Shown here one piece after another: positions 46,641 to 56,740 of a DNA stretch of 64,000 nt. Within the stretch, counting starts at the first letter, position 1; every line of letters begins with the position of its first letter. The position numbers and the translations under genes were made by a program. This DNA is from Loripinus fragilis (lineage: Eukaryota > Mollusca > Bivalvia > Lucinida > Lucinidae), in assembly GCA_964019695.1 (NCBI GenBank), contig OZ026519.1:26550713-26614712 (forward strand), in the 5' to 3' direction. The notes beneath the pieces were generated by a model. That model was not told the DNA's origin and did not search any database. It saw only the letters and a program-made list of their open reading frames with translations.

Positions 46641-47705
46641 TATTACATATAGTTTGCTATTCAGCATGTTTTCAAGAATTTAAGAATCTGTAGCGCCAAG
46701 TTTGGAAATAGTAAGTCGGCATGGGCCCATGTAACAGACTGACTGCGTTATCTTGACATGAGGTGCGAAAACACGGCAAATGATGCTATTAAATTTTCTT
46801 ATCAGTTTTTATTATCTGATGCTCAACCAGATTTTCCCGGGACTTTCCACCAAGATTTTTCGCAGACGAAAATAACTATCTGAATTTCAGTTGCCAATCT
46901 CAGTCTTGATCAGGTCTGTATATATCACCTTCGAGCACATCATAAAATTGAATACTCAGTCCAAAACAACACGAATTTCTACACGTTTATATCTGCTTCT
47001 GGTACACCTTTATCACGCAAAAATTCTCTGACCTCTTATATACACCATAAACGTAGGGACCCGTAAGAGGTTGCATGACATTCCCCGCGTTTTGATTCTC
47101 TTCCTAGGACAAGAACTATTAATTATAATATACAGAACATGCAACATTTGTTTACCTTTTTACCTCCTCGAAATCTCAACCGAACGACACTCGAATTGTT
47201 TTTCTCGCTCAACCAGCGGTTGGGCATCTGACCGTTTGGTAGGCGTGACAATGCAAAATAACGAGATAGGTAATAATAGTATTCTGAATGATATAAACGG
47301 GAAAAAGATCCATCACCCAAATCTGAGTCACAAGCGCCCTGGATACCCCGAGAGTAACCCTATTTTAATCATCTGAATGGAGAAATGCTTGGGAACCCAT
47401 CAGACTGGAGAGCTTGGCGTGCACATAATAGACTGACACTGGTCCGATGTATTGGCTGATCTAAGTCTTCTAATTGCGCTCATTCATTTTGTTGGTTTTG
47501 TCTTGTCATGGCTTAATTGTTTCCTTTAATATTCAAATTGTCTCTGCAGCAATCATTAAGAAAATTTATTAAAAGAAATAAATCAGTAAATTATATACTT
47601 AATCTCATTGTTATGCTATTTATTTAGTTTGAATTGTCATTGTCGTTATAATTGAGACTATAAACGTGTGGGCTAGTAAAGAGTGAGTACTTGCAATGCC
47701 TGCTC
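46641..47705. other. Unassigned DNA
   Basis: No gene is supported. A decayed relative of the MITE core is possible near 47440-47470. Confidence 0.4.
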
Positions 47706-47858
47706 AGTGGCGGATCCAGATAGGGTTCAGTGGGTTCGCTCGAACCCCCTCTCGATCCCCGTTTTTGAATATCCTATGAAATTGAGATAAAATCAGCAAA
47801 GCGACCCCCTCCGCCTTTAAACATATGGACCCCATTTCCAGAAATCCTGGATCCAAAG
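47706..47858. mobile_element. Short GGATCC-ended element
   Basis: The ends GGCGGATCCAG and CTGGATCCA are inverted, with GAACCCCCTCTCGATCCCC between. It is related in its ends to 48721-49008. Confidence 0.55.
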
Positions 47859-48076
47859 CACAGTAGGTTCCCACCGTCGCACGCACTCTGTATACAGAGT
47901 AATAAACTCTAACTGGGAGTAAAGGCGGACGACGCCCGCTGGCAAGTAAACATTGCCTTGAGATTGGTAATGCCATTGACGGTAAAGACCAAGTAGCACA
48001 CAAGATTTTGGTATTTGTCGCATCAGAGAGTAGCGAATGCTCAGTCGCGCCAGAGCCTTCGCTTCTCGCAGACATA

Positions 48077-48299
48077 TGAGCCGACATGAGATTTCCAACA
48101 ATGTGGTATGTGCGACCGGCAAAGGCTCAGACCAGCCTGCGCATACGCGAAGACTGATCAGAGCCTTTGCAAGTCGCTTCAATATTCTACTAACCGAACA
48201 ACAGTTGGAGTTTATAAGCTTAAATGGAGGCTGCACAGGCTCGTCTGAGTCTATTCATGTCAAAATGTCACATTGTTGGAAATCTCATGTCGTGGCTCA
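48077..48299 (+). mobile_element. TGAGCC-ended MITE, complete copy
   Basis: The left end TGAGCCGACATGAGATTTCC and the inverted right end TGAGCCACGACATGAGATTT are intact; the core is GACCAGCCTGCGCATACGCG. TA flanks both sides (48075-48076, 48300-48301). No ORF belongs to it. Confidence 0.85.
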
Positions 48300-48720
48300 T
48301 ATAGATACACAGCAGAGGAAGACTCAGACTAAACTTTTGACCGCTAGCGACACTAGATACGCCAGCATGGGCGTTTTAATGAAGCTTATGGCATATGCCA
48401 TAATTACCGAAACCTTGCATGCTGGCCCAAATATACTGGGTTTTCAATGTTTGCCAAATTACCCTGTTTAAACATCTGTATCCAAAATAAAAGGATTAAA
48501 TAACTGTGATGAAAGCACATTTAATAGGCATCAAAAGAACCTTTGCTTTGGTCGTTTGTGATAAGCGAATGCCCAGATCAGTGTGTGCATCAACAGAATC
48601 TGTAGAGGTGGTGGTACTCACTTTATGTGTGGTTGAGACACACCGATCAAATTCTCAAGAGTTTGTATGGTACGGGGAGTTTCTTGCAAAATTATGGGAA
48701 GGGATTTGGAAAGGGCATGC

Positions 48721-49008
48721 GCGGATCCAGAAAGTTTTGTCAAAGGGGGTCCAAATTTGATAACGCTTTTTTTTAGTTGATGAGGGGATAGAGGCCCCAA
48801 ATATCACTATAAATGGGCCATCATTGGTCCGCTAGCGAAACGCCATTTAAATGGCGTTTCGCTGGTGGGCCGATGATGGCCCAACATTGAATGCGGGCGT
48901 GGTATCTTTGTGATTGATCAGGGGATCCGGACCAACATTGTTAAATACCCCCATATTTTGGTGATTTTTCAGGGGGGTCCGGACCCCCTGTCCCCCCTCT
49001 GGATCCGC
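48721..49008 (+). mobile_element. GGATCC-ended MITE, complete copy
   Basis: The ends GCGGATCCAG and CTGGATCCGC are inverted. The centre holds a 30 bp perfect palindrome at 48834-48863 (arms AGCGAAACGCCATTT) that extends with mismatches to about 48815-48882 (GGGCCATCAT / GATGATGGCCC). Related copies are at 53535 (interrupted) and 62683. Confidence 0.85.
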
Positions 49009-49543
49009 CCTAAAGGGAAGGGGTTCACTACTTTCTTGGTATGTAATTGGAGACACAAGAATTCTGGTATCATCTTTCCCCTGTGATTTTGTCTTTATGT
49101 CACATTATTACGATCGTGATATTTGTTACTTCACTACTTTCTTGGGATGGAATCGGAGACACAGTGATCCTGATATCATCTTTCCCCTATGCCACATTAT
49201 TATGATCGTGATATTTGTTTTACTTACGTGCCTTTAATGGCCTCTCTACAACAGCAAGAGTATAATAAACCCGTTTGACATTTGAAGCAGCTGTCTCTGT
49301 ATATAATTGTAATCATGACACACAGTGCTGATCATTATGATACGCTGCATTATATGGCATCAAGTTCACATGATCAACACTGTTCGATAGTCTCGATGGC
49401 AGTGAGGATTCAGTTTGTTGATAATATAGCTTGTCAGCGAACACATGGGACAACAAAGGCGCTGGTCAGACGGTGTAGATGCGCAGACTGGTTAGAACTT
49501 TTGACGCTAGTGTATGGTTTTAACGGTTCATATTTTTGTGACG
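49009..49543. other. Unassigned DNA with a local direct duplication
   Basis: CACTACTTTCTTGG..TG.AAT.GGAGACACA and CATCTTTCCCCT recur at 49027 and 49132, about 105 bp apart. No gene is seen. Confidence 0.5.
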
Positions 49544-49782
49544 TGAGCCGTAACATGAGATTTCCAACAATGTGGTATGTGCGGCCAGCAAAGCCTCAAA
49601 TCAGCCTGCGCATATGCGCAGTCTGATCAGAGCCTTTACTAGTCGTTTGAATATTCTATGACTGTTAAGCTACTGACTGGACATCATTTGGAGTTTCTAA
49701 GCTTAAAATGAGGCTGCACAGGCTCGTCTGAGTCTACACTTGTCAAAATGCCACATTGTTGGAAATCACATGTCGTGGCTCA
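49544..49782 (+). mobile_element. TGAGCC-ended MITE, complete copy
   Basis: Ends TGAGCCGTAACATGAGATTT and inverted TGAGCCACGACATGTGATTT. CG flanks on both sides (49542-49543, 49783-49784) support a 2 bp target duplication. Confidence 0.85.
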
Positions 49783-50035
49783 CGTGGCTCTCAAGTCGAC
49801 TAGCACGAATCTTATGTACTCTATCTAATCTACCTGCATCTCATTTCGGTATCACAAATAAAATTGCCATTTTTGTGGCTAAACAGGTGTTTTAAAGTGG
49901 TTTTATGGAGAAGCCGAGAATTTAAATATCTGTGCAATCTGATTGGCGGTGAAGCACAGGACTATAAATTACTTTAAGGCTTTAAGAAATATGTTTTAGA
50001 ACAGGTCAGCCATAATAAGAAATCGCATCCAATAA
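49783..50035. other. Unassigned DNA
   Basis: No feature is seen. Confidence 0.4.
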
Positions 50036-51270
50036 ACGAGGGCTGTTCAAATACGAATGCAAGTAGCTTCATAACTTTCTTCACATATATGCTACGACAA
50101 AATGGTAAATGTTTCTATAAAGGACTATATGTCACCTTTAAACTGACACCAGACCTAAAGAAAAATACAGTATAGTTATCGATCTATAGCCCTTTGAATG
50201 AGGGTCACGTTAGTATACTAACAAACTCAATGCTTCAAACATATACAAGTGATATAGACGAGCGTATAATTCTTCCATAAACAGTTGAAATTTCTTGAAA
50301 TTTTTATGGAAGTATCCCGGTATTCTTATGTAATGATTCTGTGAAATTTGCGAAGATCGGATATGCTTTTGTTAAATTACAACGAATCGTTTTCACTAAA
50401 GTCTCCTTATGATTGCAAATAAATGGTAAACAAAACACCACCTTTCAGTTTTCAGTTAAACTTATCTCTACCCAAATGCACGAAGCAACATTTAAACTAG
50501 TTTTAACTCAAATACAATATGTTGAACGCTCATACTGAGTAGTTGCTACAAATTATTGATGGATAGTGGGTAATTTTTAAACGCTGAAAAGCATTTTTAT
50601 TAGTTCAAAAATGCCTTAAGTGAAGGGTTATAGTACTTTACCTTAATTGTGTTGCCATAATATTGTGGTTTTAATCAAAATTTGAACGTAAACTTTAAGT
50701 TTTACCAAAATAGGCATTATTTACAATAAAATTAATCAATGTGATTACTCTGTAAATAGAGGACGGCGCGTTTTGAAAACTCCATTATGACATATTTAGC
50801 CTGTTTTCAGCAAAACGCAATGAAAACGACACAGCGATGTTCATTATTACATCATCAGTAGATACCTCAAAATGACGTTTATCATAAAATTAATGACGTC
50901 ACAAACGTGCCTGTTTACTCGAGATTGAAACAGGATTATACACACTTTTTCCTGCAAGCAACTTTTGGATTGTAACTTAAACTTGCATCTAAAATTTGGT
51001 GCCATTTTGTCTAAAACTTACAAAGATATGACACTATATCCGCACATGTACCAAAACGTGGATTGCAATTTGCTTCAGAAAAACTTCAGTATACAAGAAT
51101 GACCTTTATATTTTGGTCTGTAACTCGAGAAATAAAGTGAGAGTTTCTTTATTGTTGGTACCATTTTAAAGGCGACAAATAGTTCTTTCCAGAAAGGTAT
51201 GACATTTTGTCGTAGCATATAATGAAGAAAGTTATGAAGCTACATGCATTCATATTTGAACAGCCCTCGT
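50036..51270. mobile_element. 1.23 kb TIR element, mariner-like, non-autonomous
   Basis: Inverted ends of about 115 bp begin ACGAGGGCTGTTCAAATA on both sides and continue GTAGCTTCATAACTTTCTTC and GCTACGACAAAATG. The right flank has TA directly outside (CTCGTA); the left has AA. ACGAGGGNTGTTC-type ends occur in mariner-related transposons, so TA duplication with one base changed is plausible. The ~1 kb interior has no transposase frame. Confidence 0.75.
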
Positions 51271-51284
51271 ATGTTTCTGCGTAT

Positions 51285-51365
51285 TTTCATCCCAAACGGG
51301 ATTCGAACTGGTAACCTCGACAACACAGCCAAACACTGCATCATCCATCATCGCTACCAACTGCA
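51285..51365 (-). repeat. tRNA-like sequence, probably SINE head
   Basis: On the minus strand GTGCAGTTGGTAGCGATGAT (A box) and TACCAGTTCGAATCCCGTTT (B box) are spaced as in a tRNA with a long variable region. Stems do not pair well, so a functional tRNA is not claimed. The associated body is unclear. Confidence 0.5.
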
Positions 51366-51448
51366 CTACCGACATATTTTAAGGCAAATAAAAAGCATCA
51401 TTCAAGGGAGATTACTTTCAGAGGCTCTTGGGAGCAAGATCTTTCACC

Positions 51449-51500
51449 AAAAAAAAAAAAAAAAAAAAAAAAAAAAGAAAAGAAAAAAGAAAAAAAAAAG
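51449..51500. repeat. Poly-A/AG tract
   Basis: A run of about 30 A is followed by AAAAG-type repeats. The lysine-rich frame across it is an artefact. Confidence 0.95.
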
Positions 51501-51838
51501 ATTCTATTTCACAAGTCAAAATATAAACTGAGGTAAGATGTCCTTTAAAATGTTTCTCCTGGTAAAAAATGGCTTTGGACAATAGACATAGCATGGAACT
51601 TCACTTTACCGCCTACCGTGATAAACATCACATGGGCAAAATAGATGCTTAAAATTGGTTAGGTAAGTTTCATAATTTTTCCTTGGCTTAGCATCAGACA
51701 AACAAATGAAAGTCCAATGTTTAGATCTGATCAATACTAACATGTTTTGGAAAAATACATTCCAAGAAGTTTTTTGAACAACTGTTGCTGCGTTTGTCGC
51801 TAACTGACCAGGAATGGATGGATTGACAGTCATACTGA
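51501..51838. other. Unassigned DNA
   Basis: Open frames on the minus strand (51606-51875) show no domain. Confidence 0.4.
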
Positions 51839-52556
51839 ATATAGAGAATACTAGGTGCGTGTCTTTTGATATCAAGTTTACCAGGCAAGGCTTTGAGAAT
51901 GCTTGTTGACATCGCGAGGCTTGCCGAGCGATTCAACATGCGTTCTCAAAGCCGAGCCTGGTAAACTTGATATCAAAAGTCGCGAACCTGGTATTCTATT
52001 TATCAGTTTACCCATTTTTGAGCGCATTTCAAACTAGCTATTATGACTTTGTGTTGATTTAGCGTCATAGGCGACGTCATTCAAAAAGTGCAACGTCATC
52101 ATGACCTGATAAAGGTAACATGCCGTGAGATAGGAAACGTTTATTAGGTTGTGTTGAAACAATTCAGTTAATATTAGGGGGTGACTGATAAATAGAGAAT
52201 ACTAGGTGAGTGTCTTTTGATATCAAGTTTACCAGGCAAGGCTTTGAGAACGCTTGTTGACATCGTGAGGCATGCCGAGCGATTCAACATGCGTTCTCAA
52301 AGCCGAGCCTGGTAAACTTGATATCAAAAGACGCGAACCTGGTATTCTATTTATCAGTTTACCCATTGTTGAACACTCTTCAAACTAGCAATTATGACGT
52401 AATTTTTGATTTTTGTGTTGATTCAGCGTCATTAGCGACGTCATACAAAAAGTGCAACGTCATCATGACCTGATAAAGGTAACATGCCGTGAGATAGGAA
52501 ACGTTTATTAGGTTATGTTGAAACAATGCAGTTGATATTAGGGGTGACTGATAAAT
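51839..52556. mobile_element. Two tandem fold-back elements (351 bp period)
   Basis: Each unit begins with an inverted pair of ~68 bp arms (AGAGAATACTAGGTG..GTGTC, TTTGATATCAAGTTTACCAG, AAGGCTTTGAGAA and their inverse) around CATCG.GAGGC.TGCCGAGCG. A ~190 bp tail with GACGTCAT, CAACGTCATCATGACCTGAT and GATAGGAAACGTTTATTAGG follows. The second unit begins at about 52191. The units are nearly identical, so the duplication is recent. Confidence 0.9.
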
Positions 52557-52925
52557 GGGCCTTCAGGCTCTCCACTATGCACTTGCAATTCAGCAGAAAT
52601 TGAGAATGCCTACCATTTCTTCTTTATTTGTCAACTATACAATCACCTTAGGGTAGAACTTCACAGTACTGTAAGATGACTCTGGATGTACTTCTGCATG
52701 GTGATGAAAGACTTTCAACAAACATCAACTCAACCATATTTGAAGCTGTGAATAAATACATTCAGAAAAGCAAGCGATTCTGAGCACCTAAATAGATTGA
52801 TTTCTGGTAAAAACACCAAAAGCAATATAAATTGTCTGAATCTAAAATGATACTGGAAAATGTAACCATTGCCAATATCCCAAACAGCTCCCGTCCAACC
52901 TGGACAATTCAGACAATTCTCATCA

Positions 52926-52965
<40 letters not shown>

Positions 52966-53534
52966 TTATGGTTTAGTCTCTATTGTCTAGTTGTCTTCAA
53001 ATAATTTGTATTCTCAGCTTAAAACTGCTGGTAGCAACACTTGATTGGTACTTAGAGTTAGAGACAAACCAATTAACTTGTATCTTGTAAGTTTAATATT
53101 GTTCTCAAATTTGAAGATACAGCTCAGCATAATAACCAGGCAGGTGTAATTGTTGTAAGCAACCTTAGCCTCTGTTAAATACAGCCAGTTTGTTGCAAAT
53201 GTCGTTTTAGCCCATGAACTTGTATTATACAAAACTGAAGTCATTGCCTTCTACACTTTGTCGAAATATTGTAAAGGAGAAGAACTTGATAAGCTTTTGC
53301 TTCCGTTCTAATCCTTATGTTTGTATGATTGACAATTGTATTGTATTGTATAAACTGATTTGAAATAAATGTTTAAACCAACCATACAATAACGCATTTG
53401 CACTTTGCGTATTGCGAGATACTTGATGTAAAACAATGGAATATTAATAAAATATGCAATAAGCTCATTCGTATTTTTTAAACAACAGCAGATTTATATT
53501 TGCATATTAAGTGTTTATTCAAAACAATAAGTAC
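52557..53534. other. Unassigned DNA with (CT)n at 52926-52962
   Basis: A clean CT microsatellite lies inside otherwise unassigned AT-rich DNA. No gene is supported. Confidence 0.6.
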
Positions 53535-54705
53535 ATGGGCGGATCAAGAGGGGGTGGACAGGGGTCCGGACCCCCCCCCCCTGAAAAATCACAAAAACAT
53601 AGGGTTTCTTAGCAGTACTGGTCTGGGTCCGCTGAAAAATAACAAAGCTACATGTACCAAGTCAACAATCAATGTTGGGCCATCATCAGCACGCCCGGGA
53701 CACGCCATTTAAATGACGTGTCGCTGGTGCGCCGACGATAGCCCGCTTATAGTGGTATTTGGGTTTGGGTTTTGACAACGTGATGCGACTATAGAATGTC
53801 CAACCTGTCCGAGTCGCCGTTTTACGTTTGCGCGGATTGATATATCATATGCGCGTTTTTTTTCTACGAAAGCGCGGAAAAAGTACTATCATATGCGCGT
53901 TTAAATTGCGCGGTTTTTAATTACTTTTATATGTCACTTGGACAGGTTAGACATACTATAGTCGTATCTCGTTATCAAAACCATAGAAAAGATTCAACTA
54001 TAGTGCTTCCGTTCTTCTCGGGATTTAGGTAAAATTGGGTAGATTTTCCGTCTCTCGCGGTACAAGGATTGGGCGATAGAACGCACATCTCCCAACCCTA
54101 TAAGCTGATCAGCAAATTTATGTAGCTCAGTCCTAATGATTTTTGAAGGTCGGGAATTGAGATCGTTCGCTGCTTTCCTTTTGACTTGAGATCGCAGTTG
54201 CTGTCTTTCAACTTTTCTTTCCTTTATTCGTATCAGAGATTTAAAAATCCATGGTTAAGTTTAAATTTCCTGGTTAAAATACAAGTTTAAAAACAAAATA
54301 CGAAAACGTCTAAAACCTTTAAAAAACTTCTAAAATATGACTAAGATAACGGTTATACCCGAGCAAGACGGTTGTGAACACAGGTAAGCTGGGCTATTAT
54401 ATCGATAATTAGCCTAAAGGCGAGCCGCGCAAATGATACCTTATTTTCAAGCGCTTTTCATACAACTTCACGGTATGATTTCCGCGCTTATGATACACGG
54501 CCGTCCGAGTGACATATAAAAGTAATTAAAAACCGCGCAATTTAAACGCGCATATGATCGTACTTTTTCCGCGCTTTCGTAGAAAAAAATGATTTATCAA
54601 TCCGCGCAAGCGTAAAACGGCGGCTTAGGCTCCTACCTCCCCTTATCAACTAAAAAACACATTTACAAAGTCTAACCCCCTCTGACAAAACTTTCTGGAT
54701 CCGCA
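53535..54705 (-). mobile_element. GGATCC-ended MITE split by a MULE-derived insertion
   Basis: 53535-53757 and 54627-54705 align with the inverse of 48721-49008: GTCCGGACCCCC, CCTGAAAAATCACAAA, GTTGGGCCATCATC, CATTTAAATG, GGTATTTGGG, then after the insertion CCCCTTATCAACTAAAAAA, TGACAAAACTTTCTGGATCC. Element order shows that the GGATCC MITE was there first. Confidence 0.8.
53767..54622. mobile_element. Non-autonomous MULE derivative with ~120 bp TIRs
   Basis: The left TIR (53815-53940) and inverted right TIR (54503-54622) share CGCCGTTTTACG, GCGCGGATTGAT, CTACGAAAGCGCGGAAAAAG and CGCGGTTTTTAATTACTTTT. The interior (54013-54500) matches parts of the MULE at 8432-8866 and 10069-10288, including a short remnant of the transposase N-terminus near 54013-54260. 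The left side carries a further inverted pair outside the TIR (53767-53814 against 53937-53985, GACTATAG..TGTC.AACCTGTC), so the left end is a composite that I could not resolve. Confidence 0.75.
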
Positions 54706-55149
54706 CAGAGGCATGAATTGGTTTACAATGATTCATTCCATCTGGTTTGGAAGAATGAGATTGCTTAATGGATTTTGATAGGGTCACAGGTGGTAGAATA
54801 TAGCAAGAAAACTTGCTAGTGCACTTCAAGTGAACTCAAGCGTGTACAGTACATGACTTGATGAGACGGTCCATTCTTATCCGTTCTATGCTAGGTAGGG
54901 AAAATAGAAATGTAGATCTTGATGGGTTGATTTATACAGATCCATCGCATCTGGGTCCTTGTTGCAGTTGTTACATACTCTAAAGGAAGATTTAATTTTT
55001 TTCAATAAGAAATAAATCATGAATAAAGGGAGCACACATGTTTTTATGCATTAATACTTGCCAGGTCGCGAGGAAGGTGTTTGATCAAGAGGCCAGCAGG
55101 CCGAGTCCTGAAGGACCCGGCACGTGGTAATGCAATTAAACATACATAT
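54706..55149. other. Unassigned DNA
   Basis: No feature is seen. Confidence 0.4.
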
Positions 55150-55389
55150 TAGCCGCGACATGAGATTTCAAACAATGTGGTTTGTGCGAACAGCAAAAGC
55201 TCAGACCAGCCTGCGCATATTTGCGCAGTCTGATCAGAGCCATTGCTTGTCGCTTGAATATTCTATGACTGTTGAGCTACTGACTGAACATTATTTTGAG
55301 TTTCTAATCTTAAAAGAAGGTTACACAGGCTCGTCCGAGTCTAGACTTGTCATAATGCCACATTGTTGGAAATCACAGGTCACGGCTCA
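55150..55389 (+). mobile_element. TGAGCC-ended MITE, complete copy
   Basis: The left end has lost one base (TAGCCGCGACATGAGATTT); the right end inverted is TGAGCCGTGACCTGTGATTT. AT flanks both sides. The core is GACCAGCCTGCGCATATTTG. Confidence 0.8.
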
Positions 55390-55510
55390 ATTATGACTGA
55401 TATTCAATCTCCAATGCCAATTTCATTTTACTTCATATAATGTAGCTCAGTCTTCTTTAATAACACTGGCATCCTTCTTTCAGCAATTCAGAACTAAAGT
55501 ACATGAACTA

Positions 55511-55734
55511 CTGTACATTCAGAAATCTTCGCGAGGGATTTATTTTCGTGAAACTTCGCATATGCGAAGTTTCGTGAAAATAAAATCCTCGCGAAATGGT
55601 GAAAAACACTCTGTCGTTTACTGATATAGGTACATTTTGTAAATCATGCTCTAGTAGCGATTTTTAACGACGCAAATGTATCTTTTAACGCTATTCGCGA
55701 AAATAAAATTCTCGCGAAAATTTCCGAATTACAG
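55511..55734. mobile_element. 224 bp MITE with TA flanks
   Basis: The ends CTGTACATTCAGAAATCTTC and, inverted, CTGTAATTCGGAAATTTTCG run on through GCGAG..ATTTTATTTTCG. TA lies on both sides (55509-55510, 55735-55736). A near-perfect internal palindrome (55528-55594, centre CTTCGCATATGCGAAG) repeats the TIR motif. It is Tc1/mariner-like by its TA target. Confidence 0.85.
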
Positions 55735-55839
55735 TAAAATATATTTCATAATTTTAAACAAAATCAATTTGAGAAGGAGACTTACATAAGTCTAATGTAA
55801 GTGTTACTCTTGCATACCCGTGAAGCCACATAACTTTAA

Positions 55840-56202
55840 AGCTGCATAGTCTGTAACTTTTGATCTTTTAATTTTAGAACTAATGTTTCTATTTTTCAAG
55901 AACACAGTAAAAAAACTAAAATTCAGGTATACATTTTACCAATTTCGTAAATCTAAACAACTTATCAGTATGAAAACAGCGGTATTTAGGTTAAAATAAG
56001 CTGTCTATAATTATTGGAGGGACGCAAATTACCAACAAGAGAAAAACACACCTGTTTTATAAGATAATTCACTTTTCCGTGCTGTTTTCAGCTATAGTGA
56101 ACATATTTATTGTGAAAACATAACTTAATTCTACTTTAACAAATGATTTAAAAAGAAAATAAAAAATTTCGAAAAATGTTCAAAGTTGCAGATCTAGTCT
56201 CT
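55840..56202. mobile_element. MITE with TTAA flanks, copy 2
   Basis: Matches 12935-13301 in the same orientation (AGCTGCATAGTCTGTAACTT, ATTATTGGAGGGACGCAAAT, TAAGATAATTCACTTTTCC, AATTTCGAAAAATGTTCA). The right terminus is mutated, but TTAA is present on each side (55836-55839, 56203-56206). Confidence 0.8.
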
Positions 56203-56307
56203 TTAATACGGCACAGATAAGAGACATTCCAACACGCCTCGCCTATAGAGTCAATGCTAAGTGTGATATTCACAGTTTCGAAAACGCGAGGAAAATGCGT
56301 GCTAGCT

Positions 56308-56338
56308 GACGTCACTTGTTGCTGAAAAATGACGTCAT
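56308..56338. promoter_or_regulatory. Two CRE octamers
   Basis: TGACGTCA occurs at 56308-56315 and 56331-56338. CREB/ATF factors bind this octamer in animals. No gene start is assigned next to them, so function is unproven. Confidence 0.35.
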
Positions 56339-56511
56339 CTATGGCGTAAGACGGTGTAACGCCGTTTTAAGGCTTCAAAGACGTTACAAATACACGTAAA
56401 CGAATGTGACGTAGTCTAAGTATTGGCGGGAGTTATTCAGCGCAATGGCGGAAAGTTGAAAGAAGTTGAAGACTTCAAATGTGTTTTCGTCGTTTATTGT
56501 GTGTTAGAATC

Positions 56512-56680
56512 GAAATAGATCAGCTCTAGTGCGTGAATTGTTGAGAAATAATTCACTGTTCGTCGGTTAGTTGTACGAAGATAAATCTCTACGCGCTCGA
56601 TATTTGATCTTCTTTACAACTGACCTCCAAACAGTGAATCATTACACAACAATTCACTGCTGGAGCTGATCTATTTCTTA
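56512..56680. repeat. Inverted repeat, ~70 bp arms
   Basis: GAAATAGATCAGCTCTAGTG ... ATTCACTG (from 56512) is repeated inverted up to 56680 with roughly four in five positions matching. The loop is ATAAATCTCTACGCGCTCGA and a few more bases. Confidence 0.7.
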
Positions 56681-56740
56681 AATATCTCATATCGCGTGCG
56701 AGTATGCATTCGTGAAAGTTGACGATGTTTTTTGCTTTTT

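Noticed and set aside
51244..51531. Lysine-rich open frame
   Set aside because: Its second half translates a poly-A/AG tract and its first half overlaps a transposon end.
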